Shown: one piece after another, positions 17,613 to 25,769 of the stretch
How positions within the stretch are numbered: position 1 is the stretch's first letter
Layout: every line of letters begins with the position of its first letter
Source: Pseudomonadota bacterium
GTDB taxonomy: Bacteria; Desulfobacterota; Desulfobacteria; Desulfobacterales; Desulfolunaceae
Reading direction: 5' to 3'
DNA: 64,000 bases
NCBI GenBank assembly: GCA_018818835.1
Contig: JAHIRD010000060.1
Span: forward strand, 62,001-126,000
Program-made: the position numbers and the translations under genes
Notes under the pieces: model-generated
What the model was told of the DNA's origin: nothing
The model's database searches: none
What the model saw: the letters and a program-made list of their open reading frames with translations, nothing else

Positions 17613-18566
17613 TTATAAGGTACTGTAAACTTGAAAAAGAATGTCAAGAACCCGTTTTTCATTCCAGACATTAACCATAAAGTCTCTGCTTTGTTTTCCG
17701 AGGTCGTCGCACAGATAAGGATCCATCACCAGGTTCTCTATAGTCTTTTCAAGCTCTTCTCTATTTTTCGCAATGCACCAGGGAAGAGAGTCTCTCCCGG
17801 TAAATCGTTTGATGTATTTTGTATTCCAGTCATCCAGCCCGGCAATGACGGGTTTTCCCTGGCTCAATGATTCAAGGGAGGACACACCGTAATAACCTTG
17901 CATATGATCAAAATGAATATGACAGGTTTTTTTTTCGTTCAGGCAATCCTGGTATTGGGTCTGTTCTATGATCACCCGCTCAATCTGAGGCAATCTTAAT
18001 TTCAAGCGGTCGGTCACATGAATAAAATCATCTGTATTTTTAAGATCTTTTCGTGTGGGTGCCTGACAAATCTTTACCTTTCCATTTCTCCGTGTTTGGG
18101 CTGGCATAAACAAAGGATGATCCAGGGGCACAATATTCGGAATCCATGTCGACTCGGGAGCCATGCGATGCAGGTCCGGTGTGCTTACAAGCATTTTTCG
18201 TCCTAGGTCACGATATTTTGCGCAAAATGAATCCGGGTTGGCCCTGAACTCGGGATGTCCGTGATGATGGTGGATGATTTTTTTCCCTTTGATATAGTCC
18301 TTGACCCGAAGAGATCCGAAGGACATGGTTTCATCAGACAGAATATGGAAGTGAAAAATATCGGCGTCCTTAAGAATCCCATCAAGTGTTTGAAAGCCAT
18401 TATCATCCTTTATATCAGGAGCATAGATATCTTTTTCAAAGTTAATTCCATAGCGTTCCTGACAGGATACCAGGCGGCAACGGTGATCGGTGTATCTGTT
18501 TATGGCATGGGTAAAAGCAATTCCCATTCCTGCCGGATCATTTTCCGTTAGCATGACGATATTCAT
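17613..18566 (-). CDS. Glycosyltransferase, GT4-like
   Basis: The 317-residue product starts MNIVMLTEND at 18566, with GGAG eleven bases upstream. A longer frame reaching 18635 adds 23 residues without family character. It has a GT-B fold signature: N-terminal ENDPAGMGIAF, a HFHILSDET stretch, IIHHHHGHPEF, and a C-terminal nucleotide-sugar site (GYYGVSSLESLSQGKPVIAG). The E-x7-E-like SLESLSQGKPV pattern is that of GT4-type enzymes. It lies between the NeuB-family and SIS genes. A role in transferring the operon's sugar product is likely, but the acceptor is unknown. Confidence 0.78.
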   Translation of the reverse strand: MNIVMLTENDPAGMGIAFTHAINRYTDHRCRLVSCQERYGINFEKDIYAPDIKDDNGFQTLDGILKDADIFHFHILSDETMSFGSLRVKDYIKGKKIIHHHHGHPEFRANPDSFCAKYRDLGRKMLVSTPDLHRMAPESTWIPNIVPLDHPLFMPAQTRRNGKVKICQAPTRKDLKNTDDFIHVTDRLKLRLPQIERVIIEQTQYQDCLNEKKTCHIHFDHMQGYYGVSSLESLSQGKPVIAGLDDWNTKYIKRFTGRDSLPWCIAKNREELEKTIENLVMDPYLCDDLGKQSRDFMVNVWNEKRVLDILFQVYSTL

Positions 18567-18707
18567 TGAAGATAAAGCTCCGCCCCCTGGTTTACATGCA
18601 CCTGTTATCAGACACGGATTAGGACGAAAATCCATCTGTCATCCGAGATATCACGAACAATAATAAACTAATATTAATAAATTATTACAGACATATAGAA
18701 ACAAATA

Positions 18708-19640
18708 TCAATTCAATTCCGATACTGATGAGACATGAATTTTTTCTTTCCTGGGTCGGCAGTTCTGGCGGGTTCTCAATTTATTTAATGCCGGCATTTC
18801 AGATTCATAGATACATTTCCGGCCATCACCAAGCCCTCTTTCCACGTCTCGTATTTCTTTGATAAGTGCTACGAATTCATCCGGACAAAGGGATGCTGCC
18901 TGGTCGCTTCCCCACATGTTTTTATCCAGCGTGATGTGACGTTCAATGAACATTGCACCTGCACCCATGGCAACCAGAGTCATCAGGCGACCGTTTTCAT
19001 GGCCCGAATAGCCCACCGGGCATGAGAACTGATCATCCAGCGTTCTGATCATCCTCAAATTCAGCTCTTTCACATCGCAAGGATAGGTACTGGTGGTGTG
19101 TGCAAGAAGCAGATTCCTCCGATCAAGATAAGACACGGCACGCTTGATTTCGTCCATGGTAGACATACCCGTTGACAGGATAACGGGTCGTTTCTTTTTC
19201 CGGGTGTAATTCAAGAGGTCATCATTTGTGAGGCAGGCCGAAGCAATTTTGAAACAAGGCGTATCAAAGGCTTCGATAAAGTCCACCGAAGGAATGTCCC
19301 AGCAGGATGCAAACCAGAGAATTCCTGATGCCTTGCACATGCGATCGATAATTTTGTATTCATTCACCCCGAATTCGACTTTTTCCCTATATTCCATATA
19401 GGTCATTTCACCCCAGGGTGTTGAACGAATCACATCCCTCTGGTCCAAGGGAACACACAAGACAGGTGTACGTTTCTGAAACTTGACCGCATCAAACCCG
19501 GCTCTGGCTGCCAACTCGATAAGTTTTAAAGCAACATCGATATCGCCGTTATGATTGATTCCGATTTCGGCAATCGTAAAGACCGGATAGCCGGCACCAA
19601 TCGTTTTTCCAGCCAGATTTACCGTATTTGCCATAGTCAT
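18708..19640 (-). CDS. NeuB/PseI-family PEP-dependent sialic-acid-type synthase lacking the SAF domain
   Basis: A 310-residue TIM-barrel protein with the NeuB family marks: FTIAEIGINHNGD at the N-terminus, DAVKFQKR, CFKIAS, PVILSTGMST, LLAHTTSTYPC, GYSGHE and ERHITLDKNMWGSDQAASL. NeuB, PseI and LegI condense phosphoenolpyruvate with a six-carbon amino sugar to give nonulosonic acids. Usual members are about 335-350 residues and end in an antifreeze-like SAF domain; this one stops soon after the barrel. ATG at 19640 follows AAGGT; a GTG one codon earlier is also possible. The product could be a nonulosonic acid or a related keto sugar acid. Confidence 0.87.
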   Translation of the reverse strand: MTMANTVNLAGKTIGAGYPVFTIAEIGINHNGDIDVALKLIELAARAGFDAVKFQKRTPVLCVPLDQRDVIRSTPWGEMTYMEYREKVEFGVNEYKIIDRMCKASGILWFASCWDIPSVDFIEAFDTPCFKIASACLTNDDLLNYTRKKKRPVILSTGMSTMDEIKRAVSYLDRRNLLLAHTTSTYPCDVKELNLRMIRTLDDQFSCPVGYSGHENGRLMTLVAMGAGAMFIERHITLDKNMWGSDQAASLCPDEFVALIKEIRDVERGLGDGRKCIYESEMPALNKLRTRQNCRPRKEKIHVSSVSELN

Positions 19641-19656
19641 CACCTGTTACCTTGGT

Positions 19657-20280
19657 TTATAAATCCGAAAGTCGCTTAATAACGATTCTTCCGTCTGATA
19701 CAGCCTTAATGGATCGATAAATTTCTTCCTGTTTCCCGAATGAGGCAATGATGACCGCGTCGAACTTAAGATCCTTGAGACCCTCAAACGATTGAATGGT
19801 ATATCCATTGAATATCTGGCCTTTTTTTTGGGGATCGCCGTCGATAACTCCCATCAGAGATATCTCAGTTTCCTGTAAAGCGGCATAGACGATTTCCGCC
19901 GTTTCAGCGGCCCCGTAAAAAACGACCTGCCGGATCCCTTCGTTATAGAATCCGTTTAAAATACGTATGATCTCTTTTTTAACCGAGGTATACAGCTGAA
20001 CAATTTCTGCTGAATAATCAAGAAGTTTCGATGAAAGCATATCAAAACCGGCTTCTGTCAGATGGTAGCTGGTGGTCCTGTTTGTATCACCGATCACTTT
20101 GATAAGGCCGTCGCTCTTGAATTTCTTAATATAATTATTCACCATGGAGCTGCTGAGATGGGTGGCCTTCCCGATCCGTGTCTGACTGATCGCAGGAACC
20201 TCATGAATGGTGAGGAGCACAGAAAGGCACCTGAAATCCTTGGTCGGCAAAAGGTATCTTGAATGAAAAGGTTCTATCAT
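19657..20280 (-). CDS. Winged-helix DNA-binding protein fused to Rossmann-like sensor module
   Basis: A 207-residue protein. Residues about 12-80 look like a MarR/ArsR-type winged helix (TRIGKATHLSSSMVNNYIKKF recognition region and a SYHLTEAG wing). Residues 118-207 are the small module shared with other proteins of this operon: VVFYGAAETA, GVIDGDPQKKGQ, VIIASFGKQEEI. It is the first gene of the 18-gene minus-strand run and ends 16 bases before the NeuB-family gene. An obvious idea is an autoregulator that binds a nucleotide sugar or intermediate of the pathway. That is inference; an operator has not been identified. Its own ribosome site is weak. Confidence 0.8.
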   Translation of the reverse strand: MIEPFHSRYLLPTKDFRCLSVLLTIHEVPAISQTRIGKATHLSSSMVNNYIKKFKSDGLIKVIGDTNRTTSYHLTEAGFDMLSSKLLDYSAEIVQLYTSVKKEIIRILNGFYNEGIRQVVFYGAAETAEIVYAALQETEISLMGVIDGDPQKKGQIFNGYTIQSFEGLKDLKFDAVIIASFGKQEEIYRSIKAVSDGRIVIKRLSDL

Positions 20281-20672
20281 AATGTATCTTTTTTATAGGT
20301 TTATTGATCATTCACTTAATGGTCGATAAAACATGCATCAAAGGGACAATTTAATCAGAAATATACGGTTGGTGCCTGTAATTAATGTATTGAATCAGGT
20401 CGAAGTTAGGTTCAGATTGAAAAGAATAGTATTATAAATTTAGCAAGAAAACCATTTTTTGGTCTTTCGCCATCCAGTCAATGAGTGGATGATAGTAGAT
20501 AATAACCCGCTTTATTCTGAAATGCAAGCATAGTTTTAAAAAATACCCCCGTCAGAATTTTGACGCCAAGTCACACTCCAAGGCGCATTGCAATATCACC
20601 ATAAGCCATAAAATTCAGCCAGTTAAATAATCATGTAGTTTCAATATCCCCCTGAGGCACCCATTTATGAAA
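20281..20672. other. Intergenic region between divergent genes
   Basis: An AT-rich stretch separating the minus-strand glycan operon from the plus-strand FliS-like gene. It must contain the promoter for the operon starting at 20280, but I see no convincing -35/-10 pair and no sigma-54 (GG-N10-GC) site on the minus strand. A short GTCA/TGAC palindrome at 20551-20564 is too weak to call. This region is where an operator for the winged-helix protein would be expected. Confidence 0.5.
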
Positions 20673-20688
20673 TGGCATCGAATTTGCT
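20673..20688 (+). promoter_or_regulatory. Sigma-54 (-24/-12) promoter of the FliS-like gene
   Basis: TGGCATCGAATTTGCT matches the consensus TGGCAC-N5-TTGCW. The invariant GG (20674-20675) and GC (20686-20687) are exactly 10 bases apart. Transcription should begin near 20699, giving a leader of about 38 bases before the ATG at 20737. Sigma-54 promoters need an activator such as FlrC/FleQ, in keeping with middle-class flagellar genes. Confidence 0.75.
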
Positions 20689-20736
20689 ATACCTATCATA
20701 ATCAGACGTGGCAAACACCCATAGGGAGGATGAATA

Positions 20737-21126
20737 ATGGACATTGACAATCACAAGTCAGACGTGACATCGAACCTCATTTCGCAGCCACCCATTCGTT
20801 CAGACAAAAAACAGGCTCTTTTTCGATATGAAAATGCTTTGCAGAGTATAGACATGGCGAAGAAAGCACGTAAGATGGATATGGCGGATATGGCTTCGGA
20901 TCATATCCATGAAGCCATCAAGGTCATTTCAATGATGAACCACGTTGAAACGACTGAAAACCTTTCCAATCTTTTTGTATATATGATTGACAGGCTGACC
21001 ATCCACCATTCAACCAGTCACATAAATCCCCTTGATGAAATCGCATGGTTATTGAAAAGCCTTCAGGAATTCTACACCAAAAAACAAGCAGTGGGATATC
21101 TTCATAACCCGAAAAACCGTTGGTAA
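20737..21126 (+). CDS. Divergent FliS-like protein (flagellar chaperone paralogue)
   Basis: A 129-residue helical protein. From residue about 26 it can be laid along the FliS protein encoded at 34058: ALFRYENALQSIDMAKKA against KLFEGALNFLRIARRG, then TTENLSNLFVYMIDRL against ITRNLSTLYQHIIFSM, and INPLDEIAWLLKSLQEF against LNALDEVEHILMNIKEG. FliS caps the C-terminal helix of unpolymerised flagellin. A second, distant copy might serve another export substrate or the glycosylation enzymes. GGGAGG lies 7 bases before the ATG and a sigma-54 promoter lies upstream. The homology is my reading by eye and should be treated as probable. Confidence 0.68.
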   Translation: MDIDNHKSDVTSNLISQPPIRSDKKQALFRYENALQSIDMAKKARKMDMADMASDHIHEAIKVISMMNHVETTENLSNLFVYMIDRLTIHHSTSHINPLDEIAWLLKSLQEFYTKKQAVGYLHNPKNRW

Positions 21127-21193
21127 GGCTTGAAGCACGAGTGAGATGAGGGGCTTCTCCATTCCCTAAACCATATACGTGATCAGATATCTA

Positions 21194-24100
21194 CTATCCC
21201 AGAAGCTCTTCCAAACTCATCCTGGCCCGTTCATTGGTGTTATCTTTTTCTATGACAGCTCGATAGGCCATAATTGCGGAATCGAGATTGCCCTTGGCTC
21301 GGTAACTATCCCCGATTTTCCGAAGTACATCTATTTTTTGAGGTTGCGCTGAAAAACATTTTTCATAAAACCTGACCGCTTCATCAAACTCCCCTTCCTG
21401 GAACAACACATCACCCATGTCTTCCCATAGCGTTGAAGCATGATGATTCAATTTCACAGCAGATTCCAATGTCTGTTGTGCCTCGTCCCGTCGTCCGGTA
21501 TCAAACAATAACGTTGTCATGTAAATGTATACGTCAGGGTTATCGGATTCATCCTTTAAACGTTCCTGCAGATACTCAATCGCTTTTTCGACTCCGTTTT
21601 CCACTTCTATGATCACAGCCTTAACACGATGAAAGTTATTAAGCGCACATCGTGTATCAGTCCACTCGTCTACTATTTTTTTTGCTTGATTGATTTGGCC
21701 CTTTTTTAAACAGTGTTCAACTTCAGATGTTTCTTCTTCCCATTTTTTTTGAATTATATCACAAAGCCAAAGCCCGTCATCCCTATTCAAAATAGTTGAA
21801 TCATGGTTCACCGCCGCCCGAAAAAAAAGCGCCCCCAAAACTGACGATTCACCCATCATACAGCTTTTCCCAAAGATATAGTAATATACAGATAAAAATA
21901 AAAAACTATTATACTGTTTAACAACCCTTATCAAATCTGGCTTTTGGCAAAACTCAACAACATACTTGAGCCATGAGGTTTCATCGTTTTTATGCACTAT
22001 TTCCTTTAATATGTCCTCGGCCAGAGATTCCTCGTTATTGCGAATAAATAGCAAGCAGGCCGTGAAACTGAACAGTATGTCTGAAAAGCGAAAAATTACA
22101 TCCTTGATGATTGACACAGCTTTTTCTTCTTCGCCCATGTATAGTGCAAACAGACATAATGAATAATATAGCCCCCCTTTTTTTCCTTTAAAATGGATTG
22201 TATCGGTTTCAGTGGAAATGGCTTGTTTTAAGGTCAATTCAGCGCTGTTAAATTTTTGCAACGCCAACAATCTGTGTGATTCCAAATAATACCAGTCGGG
22301 AAGGAGGTCTTTAATATCTTTCCAGGCCTCCAGGTACTTACCGATTTCATCCAATTCAAATGACGATATCTGCTTCCAGATGATTTTCCAGGGTCGATCT
22401 CCAACATGGGACCAGAAAAATTCCTGCAAAGCACGTTTTGCCCATAATTCACGCCCAGCATAGCCCACCAGGTATTCCATCCAGGGGAAGTCTTTCAGCG
22501 AACAAGACCCATCAAACATTTTTTTAAAATGGGTTTGAATCAAGGAAATCTTATCTTGATTGTCGTAGTCTTTTGTAATGAATTGTTTTAAAATATTAAG
22601 CCCGTCCTCAGCCTTTCCCTTATCCAATAAAAGAAATGAGAGGGTCGCTAAAAGCTCACTATCATCAAAATGAAATCGATTATATTCATTCTGCAGTTCA
22701 TTTAAGGCAATCTCACCTCGCCCATTAACAATCAATTCCCTCGCCCTTTGAAGAAGCAACTCTTGTTTCAATTGAATCGCCCCAGGATGACCGGGCTCCA
22801 GCTCCAGAACGAGGTCAATGGCAATGTTTCTAACAGCCTGGAACTGATTTTGCTTAAGCCACTCATTGACAATTGACTCTTTAAAGACCTGTATCTTTGA
22901 CGACAGGTTCTCATCCTTATCACGTGCTTTTAGAAAAAAAGCCTTACCTTTTTCTATCTGTGCATTTTTTAGAGCGATACATCCCAGAAAATAGTCTTTT
23001 TCGGGTTGTTGATTAATATTTTCGACCATTGTTTCAGCCAGGGTAAGATAACCTTGACGTATCAATTGTTCGATTTTTTCAACCATGATGTGATCGGGGA
23101 AATTTTTCCTGTTTTCCAAGTCAATGATCATGTCTATCCATGACATGGCCTGGACAAACTGTTTCGAAAGAAACTCCAGTCCGGCTTTTCGAAGAGACTG
23201 GACAAAAGCCTGTTGTGTCAATGCTGCAGAAAACCGATGGCCCACGGATGAACGACTTTCCATGGCCTCCACTTCAAGTTCTTTGTATCGGTCATGGCCT
23301 TCAAGTATAATACTTTTCACAAACAAAACCGTTTGTTCATTTTCAAGCTGTATGTTTATTCTGTCCATGACTTGCACGGATCGTATAATTTTATTCGGCA
23401 ATGAGCCGGGATCAATTCCAGCCGGCTGATTTGCAAGATATGAGTCGACACGTTCCTGCTCAGTCATATAACGAGCTATCTTTTCTAAGACCTGACCAAG
23501 ATCATGGTTCAATTTTTTCAACTCATGTAAAATAGCATTTGGCGCAATTTGTGCCGATAGCGGTCGTTTAATTTCAGAGAAGTCCGTGCATTGAAGGCAA
23601 TGGTGTTCCATGGCACTTGCCAAGGCCAGGATCTTTGTTCCGCCAATTTTTGCCCCCCCTTCGGTGGCGTCAATATATGTTCTGTCGGGTACGGTTTGGA
23701 TCATTCTCTGACAAATCTCAATCATGCCGATAAACCCATTGGAGCTTGTAATCATATCGCCATGAATACTTTCGACCATCACGTCGGAAGGACTTTTGCC
23801 TTTGTTGTTTCCCCAATGGAGAATTGTGCCGTCGACGTGATCTCGTGCTCCGGAAAACGCAAGATCAAGTCCCATGAAAATGATGGGATCACACCCAGCG
23901 ACCTGGGCCGTGGCCAAGGCAAGATGGATCACGGAATGAATATCTTCAAGGACCTTTCCTTCGCGACCGAGAATCCGATTGAACAACGTCTGGATAGAGC
24001 CATCAGGAAATGCATAATATTTTGATTTGAAGCGGATACCGTTGACGATTTTTGAGGTTACATTCGGGATATAGACCAGATCCACATCAGAAAGAATGTC

Positions 24101-25105
24101 AATGAATGGCGCCAATTTTTCAAAGGTAAAATCGTTATTATCCACCGATGCAATCATGTGGGGCGTGATCCCTTCGGCCATTAGAGGGGCCAGGGCGGAA
24201 TCGGCTGCGATAATCAAGGCCGTGCCGTCAATGGTTTTCAGGTGATGGATATTTTTCGACAATGAAGGCCCTGAAGCCACGACAATTGCAGGAATCCCTT
24301 TAAAACAATCATGAAGGTCGTGTATAGGTCGTGATTCGGTTAATGCAAGAAGGTTTTTGAAGCTGTTTTCAAGAAAACTTTTTCCGGAAAAGGCCACAGT
24401 ATCTTTTGATATTTTTCTACGTTTGAGAAACTGATCAAATAGGACCTTTTTGGTTTTGTACCATTCGGGAGCCAAGGATACCACCCGTCCGTACTCCAGG
24501 AACTCACCAAAATCATTGGTAAACAGTCTGTCACGTTCATCATTGATAATGCCGTAAGGATCTGCCGAATCGCCGATGGCAAGCCTGACATTCGGATGGG
24601 AAAGGACGGTGGTCAGATCATAGGCCATCAATGCTGCTTTGAAAAGTGCAGGAAACGCTTCAAAAAAAACAACCAGGTTCAGATTGCCGACCATATCGAG
24701 AATCGAACCGGCATGAATAAACAATCCTGCGCCCATAACACACAGGACCTTTCCTTTAAGGTGCTTTATGTCCTTTCTCAAACTGGCCGACTCCGTTGCC
24801 ATGTCCTCATCCCTGTAAAGAGGAATGACCTCGCCATGGGCCTTGGTGATCAAAAGATTGGGAACACCCGACGAGGACAAGCGCACCTCCATGCCAAAAG
24901 GTGCTCGTTCATCCAACAGTGTTTCAACGTGGGGATGATGTTTACGAAGGACCTGGATATTTTTTTCATAAACATCATTCTCCCCCGAAAACGTAGGCGT
25001 TTGGGCACAGGGATCCGATGAGACCCGACCGTCACCCTTCGGAATCAATCCCAATGGCTTTGATATCACGTTATGTTTTTTGATTTTTTTGTTTTTCCGA
25101 CTCAT
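21194..25105 (-). CDS. Maf/DUF115 motility accessory factor with C-terminal TPR repeats
   Basis: A 1303-residue protein. The first ~560 residues are a Maf (DUF115, MptE-like) unit: LCVMGAGLFIHAGSI, VVASGPSLSKN (ASGPSL at 277-282), IIAADSALAPLM, ASVDNNDFTFEKL and FMGLDLAFSG. Maf proteins transfer nonulosonic acids onto flagellin Ser/Thr in Campylobacter, Helicobacter and Aeromonas. The remaining ~700 residues are helical TPR-like repeats, clearest near the end (PDVYIYMTTLLFDTGRRDEA, EGEFDEAVRFYEKCF, GNLDSAIMAYRAVI). Ordinary Maf proteins are roughly 600-700 residues, so the TPR tail is an addition. AAGGTGAG precedes the ATG. It converges with the FliS-like gene across 67 bases. Confidence 0.88.
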   Translation of the reverse strand: MSRKNKKIKKHNVISKPLGLIPKGDGRVSSDPCAQTPTFSGENDVYEKNIQVLRKHHPHVETLLDERAPFGMEVRLSSSGVPNLLITKAHGEVIPLYRDEDMATESASLRKDIKHLKGKVLCVMGAGLFIHAGSILDMVGNLNLVVFFEAFPALFKAALMAYDLTTVLSHPNVRLAIGDSADPYGIINDERDRLFTNDFGEFLEYGRVVSLAPEWYKTKKVLFDQFLKRRKISKDTVAFSGKSFLENSFKNLLALTESRPIHDLHDCFKGIPAIVVASGPSLSKNIHHLKTIDGTALIIAADSALAPLMAEGITPHMIASVDNNDFTFEKLAPFIDILSDVDLVYIPNVTSKIVNGIRFKSKYYAFPDGSIQTLFNRILGREGKVLEDIHSVIHLALATAQVAGCDPIIFMGLDLAFSGARDHVDGTILHWGNNKGKSPSDVMVESIHGDMITSSNGFIGMIEICQRMIQTVPDRTYIDATEGGAKIGGTKILALASAMEHHCLQCTDFSEIKRPLSAQIAPNAILHELKKLNHDLGQVLEKIARYMTEQERVDSYLANQPAGIDPGSLPNKIIRSVQVMDRINIQLENEQTVLFVKSIILEGHDRYKELEVEAMESRSSVGHRFSAALTQQAFVQSLRKAGLEFLSKQFVQAMSWIDMIIDLENRKNFPDHIMVEKIEQLIRQGYLTLAETMVENINQQPEKDYFLGCIALKNAQIEKGKAFFLKARDKDENLSSKIQVFKESIVNEWLKQNQFQAVRNIAIDLVLELEPGHPGAIQLKQELLLQRARELIVNGRGEIALNELQNEYNRFHFDDSELLATLSFLLLDKGKAEDGLNILKQFITKDYDNQDKISLIQTHFKKMFDGSCSLKDFPWMEYLVGYAGRELWAKRALQEFFWSHVGDRPWKIIWKQISSFELDEIGKYLEAWKDIKDLLPDWYYLESHRLLALQKFNSAELTLKQAISTETDTIHFKGKKGGLYYSLCLFALYMGEEEKAVSIIKDVIFRFSDILFSFTACLLFIRNNEESLAEDILKEIVHKNDETSWLKYVVEFCQKPDLIRVVKQYNSFLFLSVYYYIFGKSCMMGESSVLGALFFRAAVNHDSTILNRDDGLWLCDIIQKKWEEETSEVEHCLKKGQINQAKKIVDEWTDTRCALNNFHRVKAVIIEVENGVEKAIEYLQERLKDESDNPDVYIYMTTLLFDTGRRDEAQQTLESAVKLNHHASTLWEDMGDVLFQEGEFDEAVRFYEKCFSAQPQKIDVLRKIGDSYRAKGNLDSAIMAYRAVIEKDNTNERARMSLEELLG

Positions 25106-25205
25106 CTCACCTTCTTCACCATGGATTTTGCAAAAGATACGGCTCGGAACATAATGATGTTCGTGCCACTAAAATCCTCGAGGAATTGACTGATGGACAT
25201 GAAAT

Positions 25206-25733
25206 TCAGTATGATTTAACGGCTTGAAGAACAAATTGTAGCGTCTTGACCTTTATTTCGCAATAAACCAATTTAAAATCTGCCTTATACAGATATCGGA
25301 AGTCACTCATCCGTGTCTCTCCCACCTGCCTTGCGTATTCTCCCTGGTCAAGAAAAACAAAATTTTCTTTTTGAATAATTCGTTTGTGCGAGGGGTCGCC
25401 CCATGCCCATTCAGAATTCCTATCCGGGCAGGATCCCAGGAAATAGCCGCCATGTTTCAAAATACGCCAGTACTCGGAAAATTCCGAAAAAAAGAACTGA
25501 TAATCACCCTGAACAGCCAAATGCTCAAGAACTTCATATGCATGTATTTCATCAAAGGTATTGTCTTCAAATGGTAGAGGATGAATCGTTAAATCCCACA
25601 AGACATCGGGTTTATGATCCGGATTATTATCAAGGCGGGTTACATGACTAAACGCCTTATTGTCCCCAATATACAAATCTTTTTCGATTCGTGACCCACA
25701 ACCCATTAAAAGTTCACGATAATGCTTATCCAT
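25206..25733 (-). CDS. Small SAM-dependent methyltransferase
   Basis: A 175-residue class I methyltransferase-like protein: LLMGCGSRIEK as motif I, VTRLDNNPDHKPDV as the acidic post-I strand, IHAYEVLEHL, and YWRILKHGGYFLGSCPD as the late strand with a glycine-rich turn. It is shorter than most family members. It lies between the Maf and SPINDLY genes in the flagellin glycosylation block, so methylation of a flagellin-linked sugar is a reasonable guess. GAGGAG lies 12 bases before the ATG, somewhat far. Confidence 0.78.
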   Translation of the reverse strand: MDKHYRELLMGCGSRIEKDLYIGDNKAFSHVTRLDNNPDHKPDVLWDLTIHPLPFEDNTFDEIHAYEVLEHLAVQGDYQFFFSEFSEYWRILKHGGYFLGSCPDRNSEWAWGDPSHKRIIQKENFVFLDQGEYARQVGETRMSDFRYLYKADFKLVYCEIKVKTLQFVLQAVKSY

Positions 25734-25769
25734 TCAATGAAATATCTCCTCTTTTCAACAGTATAAAAC

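Noticed and set aside
20550-20565. Operator-like palindrome CGTCA/TGACG upstream of the glycan operon
   Set aside because: Only five base pairs with an A/T loop and single occurrence; too weak to call an operator.
25115-25205. TGGCACGA sequence upstream of maf as a sigma-54 promoter
   Set aside because: The -24 half looks good on the minus strand but there is no GC at the required 10-base spacing.
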